Assembly: GCF_016097415.1 (NCBI RefSeq)
Contig: NZ_JAEHGE010000002.1
Location: 1-64,000, forward strand
Direction: 5' to 3'
Source: a sulfur-oxidizing endosymbiont of Gigantopelta aegis
GTDB lineage: Bacteria; Pseudomonadota; Gammaproteobacteria; GRL18
DNA length: 64,000 nt
Both the position numbers and the translations under genes were made by a program. Under the pieces are notes generated by a model that was not told where the DNA came from, did no database searches, and worked only from the letters and a program-made list of their open reading frames with translations. Positions 30,324-40,061 of this stretch are shown piece after piece. The first letter of the stretch is position 1. Each line of letters begins with the position of its first letter.

Positions 30324-31868
30324 ATGTTTTCAAATTTGCCGTTATTGAGTCTGGTGATTTGGACTCCCATCATTGGTGGGATGCTAGTGCTGGCAACTGG
30401 AAGTAAAAACAGCATAGAAGCCAAAGTACTGGCATTGCTGGTTTCTTTGGCTACACTCGCGCTGTCTATACCTCTTTACACTCAGTTTGATACCAGTCTT
30501 GCCAGTATGCAGTTCGAAGAACTGATTCCATGGATTAGTAGCTTCCATATTAACTATCATGTCGGCGTTGATGGCATCTCCATGCCACTCATTTTGCTCA
30601 CCACCTTTATGACCGTCATCGTAATTATTGCCGGTTGGGAGGTCATTACCTACAAAGTCGCCCAATATATGGCCGCTTTCCTAATTCTTGAAGGCTTGAT
30701 GATTGGTACGTTCGCAGCCATGGATGCCATGCTGTTCTACGTATTCTGGGAAGCCTTACTCATTCCCATGTTCGTTATTATTGGTATTTGGGGCGGACCA
30801 AAACGGGTTTATGCTACTATTAAGTTCTTCCTTTATACCTTCTTTGGCTCAGTCTTTATGCTGATTTCCTTGCTGTATATGTATATGCATGCGGCCGATG
30901 TAAATGGTGTAGGCACATTCAATATTCAAGAATTACATAAATTACCATTAGCATTGACACCACAAATCTTGATTTTCTTATCATTCTTATTAGCTTTTGC
31001 GGTCAAAGTCCCCATGTGGCCAGTACATACCTGGTTACCTGATGCTCACGTTGAAGCACCCACGGGTGGTTCAGTCATACTGGCGGCTATCATGTTAAAG
31101 CTGGGTGGCTATGGCTTCCTGCGTTTTAGTTTACCTATTACTCCTGATGCCAGTATGACGCTCGATTGGCTGGTTATCTTATTGTCGCTCATTGCGATTG
31201 TTTACATCGGCTTTGTAGCCTTAGTTCAGACTGATATGAAAAAGCTGATTGCTTATTCTTCTATTTCTCACATGGGCTTTGCCACTTTAGGCTTCTTCCT
31301 ATTATGGAAAATCACTGAAAATACCGGCTCTGCCTCAGGTGCAGTCTTAGGCTTGGAAGGTGGTATGGTACAAATGATTTCTCATGGTTTTATTTCCGCT
31401 GCCATGTTCCTTTCCGTCGGTGTCTTATATGACAGAATGCATTCCCGTATGATCAAGGACTATGGCGGTGTCGTTAACACCATGCCTGTCTTCGCCACCT
31501 TTGCCGTTTTCTTTGCTATGGCTAATGCGGGCTTACCTGGTACTTCAGGTTTTGTAGGTGAGTTCATGGTCATTATGGCCAGTTTTAAAGCGAATTTCTG
31601 GTATGCATTCCTAGCTGCGATTACTCTAATTTTGGGTGCTGCTTATACCTTATGGATGATCAAGCGCGTTGTCTTTGGCCCGATTGCTAATGAGCAGGTA
31701 GAAAACCTCAAAGATATGTCAGGACGGGAATTCTTTATGATGCTAGTGCTTGCCATCGCAGTATTAATCATTGGTATATACCCCGCACCATTATTAGAAG
31801 TGATGCATGCAACGATTGATAACTTGGTCGCACATATATCCATACCCAAGATACCAGTATTGCCTTAG
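30324..31868 (+). CDS. nuoM: NADH-quinone oxidoreductase subunit M
   Basis: Antiporter-like proton-pumping membrane subunit, 514 residues, 13-14 TM segments. Diagnostic segments are FYVFWEALLIPMFVIIGIWGG (channel glutamate), FAVKVPMWPVHTWLPDAHVEAPTGGSVILAAIMLKLGGYG and AYSSISHMGFATLGFF. Intact, normal length. Separated from nuoN by 121 bases with a degenerate REP-like unit. Confidence 0.97.
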   Translation: MFSNLPLLSLVIWTPIIGGMLVLATGSKNSIEAKVLALLVSLATLALSIPLYTQFDTSLASMQFEELIPWISSFHINYHVGVDGISMPLILLTTFMTVIVIIAGWEVITYKVAQYMAAFLILEGLMIGTFAAMDAMLFYVFWEALLIPMFVIIGIWGGPKRVYATIKFFLYTFFGSVFMLISLLYMYMHAADVNGVGTFNIQELHKLPLALTPQILIFLSFLLAFAVKVPMWPVHTWLPDAHVEAPTGGSVILAAIMLKLGGYGFLRFSLPITPDASMTLDWLVILLSLIAIVYIGFVALVQTDMKKLIAYSSISHMGFATLGFFLLWKITENTGSASGAVLGLEGGMVQMISHGFISAAMFLSVGVLYDRMHSRMIKDYGGVVNTMPVFATFAVFFAMANAGLPGTSGFVGEFMVIMASFKANFWYAFLAAITLILGAAYTLWMIKRVVFGPIANEQVENLKDMSGREFFMMLVLAIAVLIIGIYPAPLLEVMHATIDNLVAHISIPKIPVLP

Positions 31869-31908
31869 GCATAGCTTATAAATTGAGAATGGCACTACTT
31901 CTTAGCTT

Positions 31909-31946
31909 CTCACTTCTTTAGAAGGGGGACAGGGGGTTGTGCTTTA
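31909..31946. repeat. Degenerate REP-like unit in the nuoM-nuoN gap
   Basis: CACTTCTTTAGAAGGGGGACAGGGGGTTGTGCTTT resembles the other two nuo-operon REP-like units, but the left C-rich arm has decayed, so the stem is short (CTTCTTTAGAAG core). Confidence 0.6.
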
Positions 31947-31989
31947 AGCAGTAAAGTTTAAAGTCAAACAGGACTAGAGTAAAAACACT

Positions 31990-33423
31990 ATGAATTTTGT
32001 AACACCAGATTTTATGCCGGCATTGCCAGAAATATTTTTACTGGCAATGGTTTGTGTCATTCTAATCGTTGACTTGTTTCTAAAAGATGAAAGCAGAGGC
32101 GCTACCTATATTCTGTCTATCATTGCGCTTATCGCAACTGCTTTTTTATCGTATTCAAATTACAGTCAAGAAACCGTGGTGACATTTCACGGCTCATTTA
32201 TTTTAGATCCAATGGCAAGCATACTAAAAATAGTCATTAGCCTAGTCGTTGTTGCCGTGTTTATCTATGCTAAAGATTATTTGAAAGATAGAAATATCTA
32301 CAAGGGTGAATATTTTATATTGGGCTTGTTTGGCGTCATCGGTATGATGGTGATGGTTTCAGCAGGCAATTTCCTGACCGTTTATTTAGGACTAGAACTG
32401 CTGTCCTTATCTATGTACGCAATGATTGCCATGCAACGTGATTCCATAGTAGCATCAGAAGCCGCGATGAAATATTTCATTCTAGGCGCAATCGCTTCAG
32501 GAATGCTACTGTATGGTATGTCGATGGTTTATGGTGTCACCGGTTCACTGGATTTAGCTACTATAAACAATGCTGTTTCCGGTGCTGACCGTGTGGTCAT
32601 GAGCTTCGGTCTGGTGTTCATTATTCTTGGTGTTGCCTTTAAACTGGGTGCAGTGCCTTTTCACATGTGGATGCCCGATGTGTATCATGGTTCACCCACA
32701 TCAGTCACCTTATACATTGCCAGCGCACCAAAAATTGCTGCGTTCGCCATGATGTATCGTTTGTTAGTCGATGGTCTCTACGATATGCATGCCGACTGGC
32801 AAATGATTTTAGTCATACTCTCTGTTTTGTCGATGGTGCTAGGTAATATTGTTGCCATCGCTCAGACAAATATTAAACGGATGCTGGCTTATTCAACCAT
32901 TTCTCATGTCGGTTTCATCATCATGGGGGTGCTGACAGGCACTGAGGCTGGTTATGGCGCAGCGATGTTTTATGCCATCGTTTATGCCATCATGAGTGTT
33001 GGCGCATTTGGCATGATCGTCTTACTCAGTCGTGCAGGTTTTGAAGCAGAAAATATTGAAGACTTCAAAGGCCTCAATCAAAAGAGCCCTTGGTTTGCAT
33101 TTGTGACGATGGCAATCATGTTTTCCATGGCAGGCATTCCTCCATTCCTTGGTTTCTGGGCAAAAATTGCAGTCTTACAAGAAGCCGTCAATAGTGGTTT
33201 AGTCTGGCTTGCCGTTGTCGGTGTCGTTGCCTCGGTTATCGGTGCATATTATTACCTACGTGTCATTAAAGCTGTCTATTTTGATAAGCCTATCGATGAA
33301 ACACCACTACAGGCCAGCATGGATATTCAGTTTACACTGAGCCTCAATGGCTTAGCCATTTTGGCGCTTGGACTATACCCAACGGCTCTAATTACTCTAT
33401 GTGTTAGTGCTTTTATTGGGTAA
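31990..33423 (+). CDS. nuoN: NADH-quinone oxidoreductase subunit N
   Basis: Third antiporter-like proton-pumping subunit, 477 residues with about 14 TM segments. Motifs include YLGLELLSLSMYAMIAM (conserved glutamate), FKLGAVPFHMWMPDVYHGSPTSVTLYIASAPKIAA and AYSTISHVGFIIMGV. Last nuo gene; DUF2818 follows 18 bases later, probably on the same transcript. Intact. Confidence 0.97.
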   Translation: MNFVTPDFMPALPEIFLLAMVCVILIVDLFLKDESRGATYILSIIALIATAFLSYSNYSQETVVTFHGSFILDPMASILKIVISLVVVAVFIYAKDYLKDRNIYKGEYFILGLFGVIGMMVMVSAGNFLTVYLGLELLSLSMYAMIAMQRDSIVASEAAMKYFILGAIASGMLLYGMSMVYGVTGSLDLATINNAVSGADRVVMSFGLVFIILGVAFKLGAVPFHMWMPDVYHGSPTSVTLYIASAPKIAAFAMMYRLLVDGLYDMHADWQMILVILSVLSMVLGNIVAIAQTNIKRMLAYSTISHVGFIIMGVLTGTEAGYGAAMFYAIVYAIMSVGAFGMIVLLSRAGFEAENIEDFKGLNQKSPWFAFVTMAIMFSMAGIPPFLGFWAKIAVLQEAVNSGLVWLAVVGVVASVIGAYYYLRVIKAVYFDKPIDETPLQASMDIQFTLSLNGLAILALGLYPTALITLCVSAFIG

Positions 33424-33441
33424 TTCTTACTAGAGTAATTT

Positions 33442-33777
33442 ATGACCACTTCAATTGCTATTCTCATTCTTTTTATTGTCACTGTCATTGCAGCCAATAT
33501 TCCTTTTCTAACTGATAAGGTCTTTTTGGTGCAAGAGGCCAAAGGCAATAAACCTTTTTGGCTACGCTTTAGCGAATGGTTCCTGCTCTATATTATTGTC
33601 ATGGCTATCGCTATTGGTCTGGAAACCAAACTCCATGGTGCAGCCTATGCAAAGGTGTGGGAATTTTGGAATTTTGCCGAAAACTGGGAATTTTATGCCA
33701 TAACGCTTTGTTTATTTGTCGTTTTTGCCTTGCCCGGTTTCATCTATCAATACGATCTAAAAAAGCATTTAAAATAA
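33442..33777 (+). CDS. DUF2818 family membrane protein after nuoN
   Basis: A 111-residue protein with three predicted TM segments (residues ~3-20, 47-63, 84-102) and a conserved-looking ANIPFLTDKVFLV/NKPFWLRFSEWF region. I recognise it as the DUF2818 type often found directly after nuoN in beta- and gammaproteobacteria, suggesting an accessory or assembly role for complex I; no function is established here. It closes the nuo transcript, ending 65 bases before tRNA-fMet. Confidence 0.85.
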   Translation: MTTSIAILILFIVTVIAANIPFLTDKVFLVQEAKGNKPFWLRFSEWFLLYIIVMAIAIGLETKLHGAAYAKVWEFWNFAENWEFYAITLCLFVVFALPGFIYQYDLKKHLK

Positions 33778-33842
33778 TATTACCTTTTTATTAAATAGCG
33801 CTTGCATAACAGATAAAAGACCGTATAATACGCTTCATCAGT

Positions 33843-33919
<77 letters not shown>

Positions 33920-33931
33920 ATTTTCTTTAAG

Positions 33932-33964
33932 AAAAGCAGTTACTTAAAAGTAACTGCTTTTTTT
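33932..33964 (+). terminator. Intrinsic terminator after tRNA-fMet
   Basis: AAAAGCAGTTAC-TTAAAA-GTAACTGCTTTT stem-loop (12-bp stem) continuing into a run of T, 12 bases after the tRNA CCA end. Confidence 0.9.
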
Positions 33965-34199
33965 ATGTCTGGTCGAAAATTTTCATGGCCCGTCTATGAC
34001 CCCAATATGGCCTGTTCATCCTAAAAACCACAGTTGACCCTGCCATGACACGAAATCCAGCATAATTTCTCTCTCAATTTAATTGTTTTTTTCTAGGCTG
34101 GTATAGGAAGTGCAACTTGCCGCTGTTTATCAGAATTTAGGTCAAATTTCTCCATTGCTTTATTTAAAAGTATACGTCAAAACTTCCCACGTTGACGTA

Positions 34200-35729
34200 T
34201 CATTCCACTTTATTTAAAGGCTGAATTTTTTCAGTCAAATTCCATGGCAACAATTGCTCTAAAGCCTCATCATCATAATGCCTGCCCAGCTTAGGTAACT
34301 CAGTCAGAATGTGTGTTAAAAAGGCAAAGGGCTCTAGGTTGTTTGCTTTCGCTGTTTGCACGATTGAATATAAAATAGCACTGGCCTCAGCACCACGAGG
34401 ATTTTGGTTCATGACCCAGTTTTTGCGCCCAATCACAAAGGGTTTGATCCGCCGCTCTGCCATATTATTATCAATCTGGAGGTTGCCCTCTTCAAGATAG
34501 ACAGTCAGATACTTCCATTGATTGATCACATAACGAATAGCGACACCCAACTTACTGTCTTTTGTTGTTTTAGTCACTTTATCATCACACCACTTTTTAA
34601 AGTCATCCAGTAGTGGTTTGCTTTTTTCCTGACGGATCAGGTAACGTTGTTCAGCATTGAGCGGTTTGATTTGTTTTTCAATCGCATACAATTTAGCAAT
34701 TTTACTGATCGCCATTTGTACCATGCCAGGCTTTTTCTGACTGTTCTTGGGTAATGCTTTTAAGGCATCATGGAACTTGCGACGAGCATGTGCCATGCAG
34801 CCTAATAAAGTGACTTCACTGTTCTCATTTTCGAATATATGATAACCGGGAAAGCCATCCGTTTGCAGGTAACCTGAAAACCCCGTTAAAAAGGTTTTGG
34901 CATGTTGGCCTGCACGAGTAGGCTGATACTCATACAAAACAATGGGACACTTGGAATGATAGCCGCCACTTTGATAGAGCCACATATAAGATTTAGGGCA
35001 ATTCTCACGTCCATCATGGATCACTCGCATCGTTGTTTCATCGGCCTGGATGATTTTCTGCCTAATGAGATAATACAACAACCGATTATAAAAGGGTTTG
35101 AGTAATTCAGCTGATTTAAGCACCCAGTTGGACATACTGGCTCTGGAAAGTGTTATCTTATAGCGTTTAAATATCGCTTCCTGTCGATAGAGAGGCAAGC
35201 TGTCTAGGAATTTAGAAACAATGATATAGGCCAGCAGGCTGGGTGATGCAAAACTTCTAGGAATGGGCTGTGCAGGCTTAGGAGCAGTTTTAACGCCTTC
35301 CTCACAAGCACGACAGGCATATTTAACCTGAACATGTTCTACAACATATACCTGAGCAGGAACAATTTCCAGTTGCTCTGAGGTCTCTTCACCAATTTCA
35401 TGCAAGTGATGACCGCAGTCACAGACTTGTTCTGCTTCAGATAACTCATGACGAACAACTTTACGAGGTAGGTCTTTAGGTAAAGGCTTACGACCGGGCT
35501 TTTTACGCTCATAAGTAATGGTTTCACGGACTTCCGGTGCTTCTTCGGCGAACGTTTCTGCCTCATTAAAGAAGTCGGGGTGGGCTTCTTTTTCACTGGA
35601 AGTACCAAACCGTTTGTGTTGCAACAGACGAAATTGTTCCTCATACCAGTCCACTTTTGACTGGAGTTCAAGCACCCTGTTTTTGAGCGTTGGTATCTCT
35701 TCTGGTAGTATTTTGTCTGTTGAACTCAT
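34200..35729 (-). CDS. tnpC: IS66 family transposase TnpC
   Basis: A 509-residue transposase: N-terminal coiled-coil/leucine-rich part (LKNRVLELQSKVDWYEEQFRLLQ), the zinc-finger-like CDCGHHLHEIG and CRACEEG pairs, and the DDE core with IIQADETTMRV, LQTDGFPGY, AHARRKFHDA and QIDNNMAERRIKPF. C-terminal IS66 domain PRGAEASAILYSIVQTAKANNLEP is complete. Frame intact. Confidence 0.95.
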   Translation of the reverse strand: MSSTDKILPEEIPTLKNRVLELQSKVDWYEEQFRLLQHKRFGTSSEKEAHPDFFNEAETFAEEAPEVRETITYERKKPGRKPLPKDLPRKVVRHELSEAEQVCDCGHHLHEIGEETSEQLEIVPAQVYVVEHVQVKYACRACEEGVKTAPKPAQPIPRSFASPSLLAYIIVSKFLDSLPLYRQEAIFKRYKITLSRASMSNWVLKSAELLKPFYNRLLYYLIRQKIIQADETTMRVIHDGRENCPKSYMWLYQSGGYHSKCPIVLYEYQPTRAGQHAKTFLTGFSGYLQTDGFPGYHIFENENSEVTLLGCMAHARRKFHDALKALPKNSQKKPGMVQMAISKIAKLYAIEKQIKPLNAEQRYLIRQEKSKPLLDDFKKWCDDKVTKTTKDSKLGVAIRYVINQWKYLTVYLEEGNLQIDNNMAERRIKPFVIGRKNWVMNQNPRGAEASAILYSIVQTAKANNLEPFAFLTHILTELPKLGRHYDDEALEQLLPWNLTEKIQPLNKVE

Positions 35730-35803
35730 GCGTTATATTATACTAAAAATGAGCGTTAAATGCTTGTATTTATTCTGTTTAATGCGCATCTAAAGGGACT
35801 TTT

Positions 35804-36159
35804 TTAGTTGTTTTCCAGACCATGAATTTCAGGGTGAGCATGGTGTTGTGTGCAAGATAAACCATCCAGTAACCACTGTAATTCTCTCAGTGTTAACGAA
35901 AGAGTGGGTTGTTCTTTTTCCATCGGCCACTGGAATTTCCCTTTTCAAGTGTACGATAGTAAAGCCAGAAACCATTACGCTCCCAGTACAGTATTTTAAG
36001 TTTATCTCGCTGACGATTACAAAAAACAAAGACACTGCCATCAAAGGGATTGTGTTCCAATTGCTCTGAGACAATCAGTGATAGCCCATTGGTTGCTTTT
36101 CTCATATCGGTAACACCAGAAACCAGATAAACCTGATTGACTGTGATGCCCGTTATCAT
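35804..36159 (-). pseudogene. tnpB: IS66 Orf2 (TnpB), frameshifted
   Basis: N-terminal part VYLVSGVTDMRKATNGLSLIV and FVFCNRQRDKLKILYWERNGFWLYYRTLEKG is typical TnpB. A one-base loss near 35940 ends the frame after 88 residues; in the next frame the normal tail FQWPMEKEQPTLSL...LRELQWLLDGL continues to a stop at 35804. Start overlaps tnpA by 4 bases. Confidence 0.88.
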
Positions 36160-36491
36160 GAAACAGTCCTGAGCAAATCCAGAATGGACTTGAGCTGATT
36201 CAGGTTCGTATCAGAATTGATTTCCAAACTGAAACCATTGGTATGGCTTACTTTAATTGCATTGCTTGTGGGGGAATTGGCCAGTAAATTAATGGGAATG
36301 AGTTGATTGTTGGTGTTGACCTGTTTTGATGAGCTAACATAACCCAACTTCTTTCGATAATAGCTAAAAATATGAGAGGGTATCTTATGTTGTTGACAAT
36401 AAACTGCCTGGCTTAAGTTACTGGCTTGGCAGGCCTCTATGTGTTGCTTCATCGAAGCATCTTTTGAATGGTTGCTCATTTGTATCTCCAA
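36156..36491 (-). CDS. tnpA: IS66 TnpA-like protein
   Basis: A 111-residue protein in the tnpA position of the IS66 element. The N-terminal half (IEACQASNLSQAVYCQQHKIPSHIFSYYRKKLG) has the pattern of the short DNA-binding helix seen in IS66 accessory proteins; the C-terminal part is variable. It overlaps tnpB by 4 bases (ATGA). Confidence 0.8.
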   Translation of the reverse strand: MEIQMSNHSKDASMKQHIEACQASNLSQAVYCQQHKIPSHIFSYYRKKLGYVSSSKQVNTNNQLIPINLLANSPTSNAIKVSHTNGFSLEINSDTNLNQLKSILDLLRTVS

Positions 36492-36562
36492 ATTACGAAT
36501 TGAAGATCATAGTTTGAGCTAACTGAAGCTTATTGTGAACGTGGGTTTTAATTGACGTTTAC

Positions 36563-36883
36563 ATTTAAAATAAGACGCCAACATTCATTAAAAGTTAACT
36601 GCGGAGCAATTGCTTTAAGTTGTTTAAAAAAGTGATTTAATCGCTTATAAATTCCCTGTAGTTTTTTCTCATCACCATGATTTTATCCTATTATTTCAAT
36701 AGCTTGTGATTATAATCCATTTTCAACTGATTTTTCTAGGATAATGGGTATAGAATACATTGACGGTACCCCTTAAACCAAATCCTGGAAAAAGACTCCC
36801 GTTTAAGCCCCTCAGGTTGTTTTGATACACCATTAGTGGATGCGCCATTATTCTCCAAATTTATTTGTAATTAGGTTAGCGGT
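36563..36883. other. Non-coding gap between IS66 and hipBA
   Basis: No convincing gene. It starts with the right 8-bp copy of the IS66 target duplication. At 36722-36740 the sequence TTCAACTGATTTTTCTAGG resembles the right terminus of the 176-bp MITE (TTCAACTGATTTTTTTAGG), with no matching left end nearby. Confidence 0.5.
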
Positions 36884-36930
36884 ATATGTAATTACATATT
36901 TACAATATTTTATATATGTAATAGTATATA
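36884..36930 (+). promoter_or_regulatory. Palindromic operator and promoter region of hipBA
   Basis: ATATGTAA-TTACATAT (36884-36899) is a perfect 16-bp palindrome; a second, imperfect copy ATATGTAATAGTATAT follows at about 36914-36929, directly before the hipB ATG. Paired palindromes upstream of hipB are the known HipB operator layout in Escherichia coli, supporting autoregulation here. Confidence 0.7.
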
Positions 36931-36933
36931 TTT

Positions 36934-37212
36934 ATGGATGAGATACTTAAATCACTAAAGAAACGTCGTCTTGAGCTAAAACTCAAGCAATCGGAATTTG
37001 GAAGCAAACTTGGACTGCCCCAAAGCCACATCTCGAAAATTGAGCAAGGCGCGACTGACCCAAGGTTATCTACTGTAACAGATATGGCGCGCTTGTTGGA
37101 TCAGGAATTATTGCTGGTGCCAAGGGAGTTGTTGCCAGTCATTAAGTCCCTTATAAGCGGTGAAGATAGCCAGAAGCCTATGTGGTCACTTGATGAGGAA
37201 AACGAGCTATGA
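36934..37212 (+). CDS. hipB: HipB-like antitoxin, XRE-family regulator
   Basis: A 92-residue DNA-binding protein with an N-terminal helix-turn-helix (LKLKQSEFGSKLGLPQSHISKIEQGATDPRLSTVTDMARLLD). It would bind the palindromes just upstream and neutralise HipA. No Shine-Dalgarno sequence is apparent before the ATG; the operator repeat occupies that place. The stop overlaps the hipA start by 4 bases (ATGA), the usual coupling of antitoxin and toxin. Intact. Confidence 0.9.
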   Translation: MDEILKSLKKRRLELKLKQSEFGSKLGLPQSHISKIEQGATDPRLSTVTDMARLLDQELLLVPRELLPVIKSLISGEDSQKPMWSLDEENEL

Positions 37213-38414
37213 CAGAACGTCTTGAAGTACGTCTTGGCGATATGCTGGTTGGGACACTCACTCTTGTTACGGGCGATCGTAGTTTTTTTGCTTTTGAAGA
37301 AGCATATTTAAACGAAGCAAATAGGCCAATTCTCAGTCAGTCATTTTTTACACGTTCCGGGGATTTAATTCCTGAAAGCAAAATAGTACAAACAAAGTTA
37401 CCTCCTTTCTTCTCGAATTTACTTCCCGAAGGCCATTTACGCGATTATCTCGCCACACGTGGTGGAATAAAGCCCGCTAGAGAATTTAAGCTCATAGAGT
37501 TATTGGGAGAAGATTTATCTGGCGCTGTTATTGTCAGACCTATTGATGCTTTGACTAATCTGAAGGAGAGTGAGAAAGGTGGAATGATACAGGAAAATGC
37601 CCCGTATCGCTTCTCTTTGGCTGGTGTACAGTTAAAATTCTCAGCAATGGCTGAAAGTACAGGCGGTTTAACCATTCCTGCCGGTGGCGTTGGTGGTGGT
37701 TGGATTATTAAGTTACCTGCACAAAACTTTGGTTCTGTTCCAGAGAATGAATGGTCAATGCTGCAATTAGCACGCGAAATCGGCATAAACGTGCCAGAGA
37801 CACGTTTAATTGATTTGAGCGATGTGGCTGGCTTACCTGATCTTGGTGTACTCAGTGGCAATCAGGCGCTGGCAATAAAGCGGTTTGATCGTGGTGCAAA
37901 GGGTATGCGCATTCATATTGAAGATTTTGCACAAGTATATGGCCTGTTCCCTAATGCTAAATATAGCAAAGTCAGTTATGCCAATATTGCAAATATGGTC
38001 TGGACGTTGACGGGAGAAGCTGGGTTGGTTGATTTTATACGGCGGCTTGTTTTCAATATCATCATTGGTAATGGTGATATGCATCTTAAAAACTGGTCAT
38101 TTATTTACCCTGACGGCAAAACACCGCAATTAGCACCAGCCTACGATTATGTATCAACCGTACCGTATATTCCAAATGACAGCTTGGCTTTGAATTTATC
38201 TGGAACGAAAGACATGGGCAGTATATCCTTGGCTCATTTTGAAAAGCTGGTAAAAAAAGCGCAGGTACCGAAATATCTGGTTTTGAGTGCAGTAAAGGAA
38301 ACCGTTGAGGCTGTTCATGATATTTGGAACAAAAACCAGTTACACTATCCTTTGCCCAGTGAAATTTTAACTCGGATTAAAAAACATATGGCGGTGTGTA
38401 AACTTGTTGTTTGA
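37209..38414 (+). CDS. hipA: HipA-like serine/threonine kinase toxin
   Basis: A 401-residue type II toxin-antitoxin kinase. N-terminal HipA-N1 couple domain (residues ~5-105) with LPPFFSNLLPEG, then the phosphorylatable loop region, FSLAGVQLKFSAM with the ATP-site lysine, WIIKLPAQ, and the kinase motifs IIGNGDMHLKNWSF (catalytic D and N) and LAPAYDYVST (metal-binding D). In Escherichia coli HipA phosphorylates glutamyl-tRNA synthetase; the target here is unknown. Every catalytic residue is present and the frame is intact despite the decayed surroundings. Confidence 0.93.
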   Translation: MTERLEVRLGDMLVGTLTLVTGDRSFFAFEEAYLNEANRPILSQSFFTRSGDLIPESKIVQTKLPPFFSNLLPEGHLRDYLATRGGIKPAREFKLIELLGEDLSGAVIVRPIDALTNLKESEKGGMIQENAPYRFSLAGVQLKFSAMAESTGGLTIPAGGVGGGWIIKLPAQNFGSVPENEWSMLQLAREIGINVPETRLIDLSDVAGLPDLGVLSGNQALAIKRFDRGAKGMRIHIEDFAQVYGLFPNAKYSKVSYANIANMVWTLTGEAGLVDFIRRLVFNIIIGNGDMHLKNWSFIYPDGKTPQLAPAYDYVSTVPYIPNDSLALNLSGTKDMGSISLAHFEKLVKKAQVPKYLVLSAVKETVEAVHDIWNKNQLHYPLPSEILTRIKKHMAVCKLVV

Positions 38415-39841
38415 ATGTCAAATTATAGAGGGCTATAACTTTGATTGGGTAAGTAAAAAAAGTGCGAGTTCAAAGTTTGGGTGTTTGTTATTAATTCATG
38501 TGATTTAAGGCTTATAAATAAGAGATGACAGTTAATACAGAATTAAAAATGAGCAAACAACTTATTTCATTGATTTTTTTTGATTCAGAAAAATCCAGAG
38601 AAATTCTTAATCCAGAAATTACGACTATTATGGTATTTCTCAGTATTGCAGATGAGTTGATCAAAAATACACAATCTCTTGAAAAAATAACAGCAGAAAT
38701 AGAGGAGGTCGTTGGTCATTTAAGTAATAAAATAAGCCGATTATCTGTTGAACAGTGTTGGAATGTCATTCAAGGTATTAATTATACAGATGTTCTGAGT
38801 TCGTATCATGGCTTAGAAAGGTTGGGGTTCATATTTTTGCAGCCCACTGAAATGAGATACATAAAAAAAGACCCTGAACTCTTTACCATCAAAGGTGATA
38901 ATCTAAGAGAGAATCTTGAACAAAAAAGGATGCTTTCAAAAATACAAGACATTGAAAATATTCATAAGATGAATATTAATGGGGTTGCAGGCTCAGGAAA
39001 AACAACGCTACTTTATAATGCAGCAAAATTGCTCTGTCAATTAATGCCTTCGGCTAAAATTATCTGGTTATCCGGGTCTATAGAATTGACGAAAAATGTT
39101 AATGCTAAGTTTTATGATTACACCAATTTAACGGGATTAACCTATTTTGATTTTTGTGAACAACTGATTATACCCCGTGTGAAGTGGGGTAAGAAGTTTT
39201 TAATGTCGATGAATGAAGAGCTTATTATTAATAAACTTGAATTGGTCGGTAATCTTGCAACAAAGCGATTTGATTTTAAATTAATTTCAGAAACGCTTAA
39301 CAATTATTGTTATTCATCTGAACTTTCTTTCAAAAAAAATTTAGTGCCAAACTATTGTCAAGAGACAAAAAAATCAATTATTCTTGAATATGCCAAACAG
39401 TACTGGGGGTTAATTAAAAACGTCAAGCAACATATTTCTGTGCATCGAAATCATCATCTTAAATATGTACAAAATCGTATTAAGAATTTGAATGGCTTTG
39501 ATTATGACTTGATCTTGGTGGATGAATCTCAGGATATTCCACCCTCAATGCTCTATATTATAAAATGTCTCACTGGACAATATAAATCCTGTCGTCATAA
39601 CAACACTCAATCAATCCTCTTTGGTGATCGATTTCAATCAACGAAATACTTCAATGAGTGGAGTTTTGACTATGACACAAAGAAAAAAATTTATAGTCCT
39701 AAACATACAATACATATGGATAAACTCAGTGATTCTGAGCGTTTAAGTGAATCGGTCAATGGATTAATAAACAAGGTGCTGGTTTCAGGCGGATATGACC
39801 AAAACGAAGCGGAATTTTGCGGGATTATAAGAAACAGAGAT

Positions 39842-39899
39842 ACACAATTGTTCATGGGCTGATCTGGAGTACACAATTGTTCATGGGCTGATCTGGAGT
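39842..39899 (+). repeat. 29-bp tandem duplication inside the helicase gene
   Basis: ACACAATTGTTCATGGGCTG-ATCTGGAGT occurs twice head to tail (39842-39870, 39871-39899). With the extra A before the first unit the net gain is 30 nt, so the frame is kept but a TGA appears in the first unit. Confidence 0.95.
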
Positions 39900-40061
39900 C
39901 GGGAATCGGGATCAGAGAAAAGAAAACATTATTTTTAGTAGAAGATGTCTGGTCTGCTTTGTTTGCTGCTCAAGTGCTCTCTCAAAAGGTGTGCCGATTT
40001 ATATTTTGGATGACAGCATTAACGAAATTAGAAGTGTCGTGTTAAGTGCTTTTGAATTTAT

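Larger units (their letters stand above)
34170..36562 (-). mobile_element. IS66-family element with 8-bp target duplication
   Basis: 2393 bp. Ends read inward GTATACGTCAA and GTAAACGTCAA, matching the GTAA-type IS66 termini, with a further conserved CCACGTT block inside each end. Perfect 8-bp direct repeats ATTTAAAA flank it at 34162-34169 and 36563-36570. Carries tnpA, tnpB and tnpC on the minus strand in the usual order; tnpB is frameshifted. Confidence 0.95.

Noticed and set aside
33967-34169. Possible gene or IS scar between the tRNA-fMet terminator and IS66
   Set aside because: No open frame or recognisable repeat; only the left copy of the IS66 target duplication could be identified.
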